From assembly GCF_020906515.1 (NCBI RefSeq), contig NC_085850.1:1054001-1118000 (forward strand): a stretch of 64,000 nt of DNA, in the 5' to 3' direction. How positions within the stretch are numbered: the stretch's first letter is position 1; the number at the start of each line of letters is the position of its first letter. The DNA is from Vanrija pseudolonga (taxonomy: Eukaryota > Basidiomycota > Tremellomycetes > Trichosporonales > Trichosporonaceae). Below the pieces are notes generated by a model, which saw only the letters and a program-made list of their open reading frames with translations, was not told the DNA's origin and ran no database searches. Made by a program: the position numbers and the translations under genes. Below, in pieces: positions 55,354 through 64,000 of this stretch.

Positions 55354-55963
55354 CTATGTGTATGCTCAGCACGAGCTGATGTATGCAACACGTCGTGACG
55401 TACCTTTGTGTACGGATGGAGGATTATAGAGTGCTGTTCGAGTCAGTTGGGTGGCGAGAGAATGTCATCGATCAAGACAACACACGCGTTGAAATATAAA
55501 CCCTGGGGGCTTGTTGTTTGGCTGATGTGTGTGTGGGGGGGCGTGGGCTCGTCGGGCTTGCGCGCGGGCGTGTCTGCCGTTCCCTTTTGTGTGTATGTTT
55601 TGTGTCAGTGACTGCCTTGCGGCGGTCGTGGGGGGTATCCAAGAGTTGTGTATTGTCACGAGGACAATGAAGAGTCAAGATGACAGACGTTCTGGAAAAG
55701 TGACGAGAGGTGCTGGCTGGCTGGGTGGGGGCCACAGGAGAGCCGCCCCCCTCATGACGAGAGAGGACGTTCCTGCAAACAATCGTATTTTTAAAAGGGC
55801 GGATCAAATAATGCGCCCCTACTTTTGCCACCCAAAATCATGAAACCGGGTTCCTCTCAAATCATTCCGGCGATCATCCATCGACAAACCGACCACTCTT
55901 TAGCTTTCAGCTTTCAAAGCAACACTACAACACGCCTCTTGCGGCCACGGCAAAGTAGTCACC
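55354..55963. other. Divergent intergenic region between the Barentsz-like gene and DPH4
   Basis: 610 bases without a gene. A lower-GC stretch at 55780-55960, upstream of DPH4, includes CAAATCATT and CTTTCAAAGC and is likely its core promoter. Confidence 0.5.
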
Positions 55964-56460
55964 ATGGCGCAGACCCAGCCAGACTACTACGCCGTGCTCG
56001 GCGTGGCCCGTGACGCGCCAGACTCGGAGATCACACAGGCCTGGCGACGGCTCGTCCTCGTCGTAAGCCACCCCCTCTCGTCGTCCCCGCTGACACCCAG
56101 AGCCACCCGGACAAGCAACAGGCAGCAGGCAAATCCGCATCCCCAGAGCCAAGTAATGACATTGTTCTCATTAACGAGGCGCGCGCCGTGCTCTCGGACC
56201 CGGCAAAGCGCGCGGCCTTCGACGCGCAGTACGAGGCGCCCAGGCCACCTCCTGCCGCCGGGCCACGGATACGGGAGCATGTCTCGCTCGAGGTCTTTAC
56301 TCCTCACCCCGTGGACGAGCCGGAAAAGTACACGCACCCCTGTCGCTGTGGACACGAGTACGTCGTTACCATCGACGACCTCGAGGCCGGGGTCGACGTG
56401 CTCGGATGTCCCGGGTGCGGAGAGTACATTGTCGTCGAGTACGAGGAGGTCGAGGAGTAG
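55964..56460 (+). CDS. DPH4: DPH4/JJJ3, J-domain protein of diphthamide synthesis
   Basis: Exons 55964-56062 and 56101-56460 give 152 residues. The N-terminal J domain reads DYYAVLGVARDAPDSEITQAW and has the HPD motif at SHPDKQ right after the 38-nt intron, then NEARAVLSDPAKRAAFDAQY. The C-terminal half is a CSL zinc domain with CRCGHEYVVTIDDLEAG and CPGCGEYIVVEYEEVEE. This pairing defines DPH4 (yeast Jjj3, human DNAJC24), an electron-carrying partner in the first step of diphthamide formation on elongation factor 2. Length and architecture match the family. The start is in the strong context GTCACCATGG. Confidence 0.92.
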
Positions 56461-57017
56461 GTAGAGGGCCGATGGGGATACCATGCATTTTGATACCCGG
56501 TGTCGTTGGGCTCGTGGGGTAGGGTGTACCGACGAGCCACGCGGGGCGGACGGCGACGGGCTCGATGGTCTCCCACGATGAGCTCGTGCTCGTGCGTCCC
56601 TCGGCCGCTGTTCAGCCACACCCACGGCTCTACGGCATGAAAACGGGGGTTCAGTCAGCTCCAATCCGCCGTTCTATCCCCAACAGAAGGCTCTGCAGAC
56701 GAGCCAGCCGCCGTGGAGGGGGTGCCGCCGCCTCGGCGCCAAAACCACTTCTTCCCCCCAGCCTTCCAAAACTGCTCCGTCCACAGACCACACTCGGATC
56801 ACATAGATGCAACACCACCCAGATCATAAAAGGAACGATGTTCATAAAGTCGCTCGCTGCGTCTAGCGCAGCGGCGTTCAGCTAAAAGATAGAGTACAAA
56901 GGCTCGAGGCGAGTCGAGGGCGAAGGGGGTGAACGAACGAAGGAACGAACGAGCGGGCGAACGGACAAAGAACGAAGGTGATGGTGATGGCCGGGCCAGA
57001 GGCGGTGGCGACAACGC
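56461..57017. other. Convergent 3' region between DPH4 and histone H4
   Basis: 557 bases with GAACGAAC repeats at about 56930-56970 and no supportable gene. Confidence 0.5.
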
Positions 57018-57456
<439 letters not shown>

Positions 57457-57785
57457 GATGGATGTTGTTGTTGTTGTTGAGGTAGGGTGGGGTGATCGAG
57501 TGCTGCGGTGTCAGGTTGTGGTCTGCTGCGGTAGAGGAACCACGCACAAGTAGTGTTGGGCTCGCTGATGGAGAGAAGTACAATGCCAAGATTGAGATAC
57601 ATGCACGCTGAGTGATGGCTGATCGCCGACGTCGCCGGGAACAGCTGCTGCAGCGGCGCGGAGGCGGCTCCGACGGGAACGACCATCGTGGGAGAGTCGC
57701 GATTCGCCGTCTCCGATCTACAACGGCTGGCGTTTTCGCGGTCTATCAATGTCGTCTGCCACTCGACTTACTCCCCACCACGACC
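57457..57785. other. Divergent promoter between histone H4 and bL35m
   Basis: 329 bases. An AAC/GTT triplet run lies just upstream of the H4 start (57461-57480). No gene is seen. Confidence 0.55.
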
Positions 57786-58225
57786 ATGTTCCTCAGCGGC
57801 CTCTTCTCGCCGCTCTCGCGCGCGGCGTTCGCCCCGGCCGGCCCATCACGTGCATTCTCCGCCACGGCGACCGCGCAGCTGATGAAGACGCACAAGGGCG
57901 CCGCGAAGCGCTTCAAGAAGACGGCGTCGGGCTTGGTGAGTCGAGTTCGGCGATGCCTTCCTTCATATGCTTTGCTAACTATCGTCCCAGTTCAAGCGCG
58001 TCAGTGCAAAAGAGCTGCATGCAACAGTATCAGAAGCTAACCCTCCCCGCAGTCGCAGTGCGGAAAGCAGCACCTCAACACGGGCTTCTCGGCGTCCCGC
58101 ATCAACCGCCTCCAGAAGGCGACGTACGCAACAAAGTCGCAGGTGGGTCGGCCGTGCTTGTTTGCTGGCTGCGCTGACGCCGATTCCAGTCCAAGACGCT
58201 CAGCAGGTTACTCCCGTACGCTTAG
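57786..58225 (+). CDS. MRPL35: Mitochondrial ribosomal protein bL35m
   Basis: Exons 57786-57935, 57991-57999, 58053-58142 and 58190-58225 give 94 residues. The N-terminus (MFLSGLFSPLSRAAFAPAGP) is a mitochondrial presequence. The mature part reads MKTHKGAAKRFKKTASGLFK, then RSQCGKQHLNTGFSASRI, and ends LSRLLPYA, matching bL35 with its TAsGxxKR and HxN positions. Exon 2 is only 9 nt and encodes Phe-Lys-Arg, needed to keep the family motif. The third exon has a second in-frame acceptor 6 nt downstream; the first was chosen because it keeps the family length. It is divergent from histone H4. Confidence 0.9.
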
Positions 58226-58507
58226 ATGCATAGACTTGGCGTGGAGCCGTGGGCGGGAGGCGGCGGACGTGACCCGCTCGCCCGAGTGATGGGCTTGTGG
58301 CCGGCGTGGAGTAGAGACGCTCTAGATGTCGCTGACGGACCACGGATGCGCTGACTTCGTGTGGGGATGCCTGTTTTTGGCTGAACCATCGCGTGCACCT
58401 CTCCAACCCCCGTCACACCCTCGTAGACATGCCCAACGTGCATCTGACGCCCCCATGCCCTGCCATCTAGGCTATAATGCAGTATCTCTGTACACATGCT
58501 AGCTCGA

Positions 58508-59779
58508 CTACTTCTTGTCCTTGTCTTCCTTCTGCGAGTCCTCGAGGCTCATGGCGATAGCGCGCGCGATAGCAGCCTCCTCGTCCTCGTCCTCCTCGTC
58601 CTCGGCCATGAGAATGTCGTGGTCGTCGGGGTTGTCGCCGCGAGACAGTGCCATCGCGCGGGCGAGGAGCGCCTCCTCCTCGTCATCCTCGTCGAGGTAC
58701 TCGTCATCGTCGCCAGCAGCCTCGGCTACTGTTGGGTCGTTGGCATTGGACAGAGGCGCCGTGATGGCCTCGGTGAAGCCCGCAGCGTGTCCTGCTTCGG
58801 GGTTGGCGGGCGCGGCAATGTCCTGAGGGATAGCGCCGACGTCGACAGCAGTATTTGAGCTGACGGCCGGAGCCTCGCCGCGTCCACGCGCCTGCCTCTC
58901 CTGCTCCTCCTGCAATGACATGCGCAGGGCCATGGCGAGCTCGGGGTCGCTCGAGGGGTCAAAGTCGTCCACGCCAAGGTCGCCGCCGCCGCCACCGCCG
59001 CTGCCCGACGCTCCGGCACGCTCGGGGTCGAACAGAATAGGCGACTGCTGGATCACGTCGGAGAGAAGGTGGGGTCCTGGTGGGACCGAAACGAGGTGGC
59101 TGCGGCGTGAGTAGAAGCTCAGTCAGGACCACGGTACTCACGACTCGCCGTCGCCGGCAGCCTCGACGAGCGCGCCGAGCTTCTCGTCGTTGGCCATACC
59201 CTCGTCTCCAAACGTGACAATGTCGATGAGCACGTTGTTCTTGCGCAAGCGCTTGCCGAGCTTGACAAGCTCCTCCTTCGTGTCGTCAATGGGCGAGCCG
59301 ACGAACACGACGACGCGCTGGCGCTGGTTCTTGTTCTCGCGGTGCTTAAGGGCGAGCTGGGCGACCTGGATCGACGTGATCAGGTCTGAAACACCGCCGA
59401 TCGTGGCCTTGTTGAGCGCCGAGAGCAGCTTGCCAATGTCGTTGGTGGGCGTCACGAGGAGGGAAGGCCTGAGGTGGTGTAAGTGGAGGTCGAGAGGGTG
59501 CACAAGGGTGACTCACGACTTGCCAGCCATGGTCATGAGGCCGACTGCCGACTCGGGGTTCGAGTCAGTCTTGGCCGAGAAGACGGTCGAGACGGCCTGC
59601 GACTGGGCGAGGAAACGCGTTGGTGTGTAGTCACCATTGCTGCGAGGTCAGCCGGGTTCGATCAACGCCGTTCAGCTGTACACACCGCATGTACTCGGAG
59701 TTGTCGAGCCTGGAGCTGTCAGTGACTGTGTACCACGAGATGACTGTGCTTACACTAGCATGCACGATTCGAGCGGCAT
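58508..59779 (-). CDS. RPN10: RPN10, ubiquitin receptor of the 26S proteasome
   Basis: RPN10 sits between the proteasome lid and base and captures ubiquitin chains. Exons 59779-59754, 59709-59686, 59639-59517, 59468-59142 and 59099-58508 give 363 residues. The N-terminal von Willebrand A domain reads MPLESCMLVLDNSEYMRNGD, VGLMTMAGKSPSLLVTPTND, RQRVVVFVGSPI and VLIDIVTFGDEG. After a Gly-rich linker come three ubiquitin-interacting-type helices: DPELAMALRMSLQEEQ near residue 215, EEALLARAMALSR, and EEAAIARAIAMSLEDS near the end. Yeast Rpn10 has one UIM and human S5a two, so a third, weaker helix is notable. A Lys-rich end (KEDKDKK) closes the protein. It is divergent from actin across about 1.1 kb. 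Confidence 0.94.
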
Positions 59780-60866
59780 CGTGACTAGTTGTTGCTTTGG
59801 GTAGTAGTTGAGTAGAAGTTGAAGGAACCGACCGCTATGCAACAACACGCAGCTGCACTGATGGACGACATGACACACTCCAGTGACGACGCGCAACCAC
59901 TGTCGGTGAGCATGACGCTGGGCAGGCCAAGTGCCACATGCCGAAACTCCGAGGGGGACAGCCAGCAGCCAGCGACGTGGGCGCGTACCGAGGTGGGAGT
60001 CGGCGGTGGTTGCTGGCGTCACTGCAGCCTGGGTGGGTGTGTCCTGGCTGGGTGGGTGTCCTGGCTGGCTGGCTGGCCTGGCGGGCCTGGCTGGTCGGCT
60101 CAGCCAGCAATGTGCCCCACCCAGGCTTGCACCCGCTGCACCCGCCCATTCTGCCGCCCCCCCTGAACATGCGCCCACAGCGTCACCGCATTTCACTCTG
60201 CTCACCCAGTGCCTCCCCCCCCCCTTCTCCCGCCTGTACGCCCCCCTCTCCCTGGTCCCAGCAGTCCCCTGCCCCCGTCGTCGTCCACTCTCCACGCCGC
60301 ACCTCCCCCCCCCCTCCCTCTTAACCTTCTCTCCTCTCCTCGTCTCTTCCCCATCCATCCAACAAAGTATAACAACGCAGGCAGTAAAGCCAGCTCAATC
60401 ACACTCTCACTGCTCTATACACCCCGCATACTCGTAAGTCTTCAAATCTCACAGCTGCACGCTTTTTTCGGCGCTTGAAACGGCCTACCATGACTACCAC
60501 CCCACCCACTCCCCTATCATGACGTGTCCGATGAGCCTTCTTTTCATCTACGGGCCTCTTGATCTGGCCACCGTCCAAGGACACCTGGGACACCTCGGAC
60601 GAGCACAAGCCGCCTAGGCAGTCTCCTCTTCACTATCAGAGCTCGCTCGGCGATGGATGCAGCTGGCTCCACGTCGACAGACGTACCTCAGCCACCACTC
60701 GCGGCGGGGCACAGCATCCCGCAGCGGGGCGATGAAGCCACCATCCAGACGCATCGTATGCGTCGTCTGTATCCCTCTCCCCATCCAGAGACCGTAGCGC
60801 CGCACGATCCATACATATCAGCGCTGACCACTCTGCTTTGACTTTAACAGATAGACTCTTTTCACA
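59780..60866. other. Divergent promoter between RPN10 and actin
   Basis: About 1.1 kb. From 60160 to 60360 the plus strand is almost pure pyrimidine with C runs of 9-11 bases, followed near 60400 by CACTCTCACTGCTCTATACA, a likely transcription start zone for actin. TGGCTGGC repeats occur near 60040-60090. Confidence 0.55.
60434..60850 (+). other. Probable 417-nt leader intron of actin
   Basis: A consensus GTAAGT donor at 60434 and a TTTAACAG acceptor ending at 60850 lie between the pyrimidine-rich start zone and the actin start codon. Long leader introns are known in highly expressed fungal genes. The pairing of these two sites is inferred. Confidence 0.45.
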
Positions 60867-62374
<1,508 letters not shown>

Positions 62375-63885
62375 GCGCATAAGTCTCGCTTCCGAGCAGC
62401 GCAAGCTGTTGCGTGGTGTTAGGTGGATGAGTAACGACGGCACAGAGCCGACTTCTATGCAAGAAATGATGTATGGTTTTCTACATTCCGAGGCTGTGCA
62501 TGAAAAGAGTTGTTGCAGAGGTGTGGCAGAGAGCAAGAGCAATGTCGTGCGAGCATGTTTGGATGGTGGTGGGGACTGACAGAGTGACTGTCGGGTAATT
62601 ATGACTTTGCTCAGTCACCCGCTGTGCTGTAGTGAGTGCCACGGCGGCCTTCCTTCATGTCACACGCGCGTAAGGGAGACTAGGCCCCAAGGTCCCATCT
62701 TCCCAGCGGCCTTAACGAGGTCACCCAGCAGACCCATCCATGGTAATTAAAACGTCGTGGCTTCCACGCCTAGAAGGGGGTGAGGTGGGGGTTGGGGGGG
62801 TGGATGGATGGCGCATGCGTTGGGGACGACGGTGGGGACAGCATCGGCCAACTGCCACAGTGATGTGGCCCCTCGCTCCCTTGGATTCGGTGGTGGCCGA
62901 GCCGGCGGCGTTTGGTGGGCGGAGAAAAAGCAGTCTCGCAGACTTCCTGAGGTCGCTCGCCGCTGGAACGGGCAATGTCTCACACATAGAATGCAGGGCG
63001 CCAAGGGGCGGGCTGGCGGGCTGAGCTTGGCCGCGCCGCGCAGCCCTGCCTGCCAATGCTGAAATGCTTGGCTCTCTGTCGGTGCACGCGGGCCGGCGGG
63101 CGGCGTGTGTCTGGTTCTCCTCTGCATGCAAGTGCCTCTCGCTGCTCGCTGCCTGCCCGCGCGGACGTGACGTCCGCTTTTACTGGCTGCTGGGGCTGTC
63201 GTGCAGCGGGCGACGGGCGACGGGCTACGAGGGCCTCGGTGACGACTGCGGCGACGACGAGCGACGACGAGCGACGACGGCGCCCCATTATTATTGCGGT
63301 GAGGCTGCGCGTCGTCGGCGATCGATCGTGTTCTGCGACGGCGTGGTGATCGTCGCCACCATGCCACCGCCATCCATCCAGCTCTATTCTTTGCCCAGTG
63401 TCGGGCTCGCCGACAATCGTCGTGCAACGCGTAGAATGCATGTCGCGTCCATCAATGATGTGCAACAGGCCTGGACTGCGGCATGCTGCCTGCCACTGCA
63501 CTGTGCTGCGCCGAAACAACACCAGTCGGCCGGGGGTCAAAAGTAGGGCCGATGGGACTCTATTCCCAGCGCGCCAGTGACGTCAGTGTGCTCGGATCGA
63601 GTGAGTTGGACTCCCACGTCGCTGTTTCTTTTGGGCACAGCGCGACAGCGCGACAGCGCCAGAGACGCAGAGACGCTGCGCAGACATGCTGCCGACACGG
63701 CGACGAGGCGCGCTCGCAGCGACCCCTGATGGCCCACGACACGTCTGGCCTGCCTGCTGGGGCTGCTCGCTCGCTGCCCAGGCTACTTAACGAGCCGGAC
63801 GGGTTCCCAGGCCTCTTGCACACGTTCTTCTTGCCTACGAGCTCACTAGAACGCTAGCTACACTACTACATACCGCTCACTCACA
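62375..63885. other. Actin 3' flank and upstream region of the right-edge gene
   Basis: 1.5 kb with no supportable gene. It has GACGACGAGC repeats near 63240-63280, a GCGACAGC repeat near 63640, and TTTGGGCACAGC; composition is high GC throughout. Confidence 0.5.
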
Positions 63886-64000
63886 ATGGCTCTCGGACGA
63901 CACGTAGACGTCGACAAGCTCATCGGCGAGTGCAAGGACCACCGCGCGTTCAAGCACAGCCATGACAGGTGGGTTGGGGTGGTGGTAGCGACCATGGCTG
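63886..64000 (+). CDS. First exon of an unrecognised gene (cut by the right edge)
   Basis: ATG at 63886 (ACTCACAATGGC) opens MALGRHVDVDKLIGECKDHR, continuing AFKHSHDR, with a GTGGGT donor after 63968. The leader is AC-rich, as in other genes here. The exon is 83 nt and too short to name; the rest lies beyond the window. Confidence 0.5.
   Translation, partial: MALGRHVDVDKLIGECKDHRAFKHSHDRWVGVVVATMA

Noticed and set aside
59545-59665. GGTTCGA words resembling a tRNA B box
   Set aside because: They lie in RPN10 exon and intron sequence without an A box or cloverleaf pairing.

Overview
This window comes from a GC-rich, intron-rich eukaryotic nuclear genome, almost certainly a basidiomycete yeast. 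Tremellomycetes, and within them a Trichosporon/Cryptococcus-like lineage, fit best; that placement is inference from gene content and gene structure. Supporting features are compact genes on both strands, introns mostly of 37-60 nt with GTRNGT donors, CTRAC branch points and CAG acceptors, and proteins such as VTC1, a PalI/Sur7-family protein, a myosin-motor chitin synthase, EGT1 and a Zn2Cys6 regulator. No virus-like element, transposon or CRISPR array was recognised.

Layout. 0-5.7 kb: EGT1 (ergothioneine synthesis, running off the left edge) divergent from GLE1 (mRNA export), with four CACGTG boxes between them. 5.7-13 kb: a 4.2-kb gene-poor stretch leading into a 1063-residue disordered protein. 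13.8-16.7 kb: a mitochondrial-type hotdog thioesterase convergent with a CoA-type Nudix hydrolase. 17-25.4 kb: YOS9 (ERAD lectin), EMG1 (18S rRNA modification), RPL4 and mitochondrial bL33m sharing a divergent promoter, a CUZ1/ZFAND1-like AN1 protein, and a glycine/aspartate-repeat protein. 26.3 kb: one tRNA-Ser(GCU). 26.6-34.6 kb: a membrane-anchored coiled-coil protein, a Zn2Cys6 regulator followed by an SDR oxidoreductase, a PalI/Sur7 tetraspan, and an acidic zinc-finger protein. 34.7-37.2 kb: profilin and VTC1. 37-50.6 kb: a long leader with (CAG)15, a membrane coiled-coil protein, and a 2008-residue chitin synthase. 51-58.2 kb: dynein light intermediate chain, a Barentsz/CASC3-like exon-junction protein, DPH4, histone H4 and mitochondrial bL35m. 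58.5-62.4 kb: RPN10 divergent from actin. The right edge holds the first exon of an unrecognised gene.

Most genes are housekeeping genes with no operon-like logic. Some neighbours may share control: EGT1/GLE1, RPL4/bL33m, H4/bL35m and RPN10/ACT1 are divergent pairs. Actin, profilin, the motor-domain chitin synthase and dynein LIC lie within 30 kb but separately. The most unusual signals are splicing ones: an actin start codon split across an intron and followed by two 11-nt exons, an 8-nt exon inside a zinc-cluster domain, a 21-nt exon that encodes a Nudix catalytic helix and is followed by a GC-AG intron, and a 9-nt exon in bL35m. All exon structures were worked out by hand from splice signals, reading frame and remembered family sequences; no transcript or database evidence was available.
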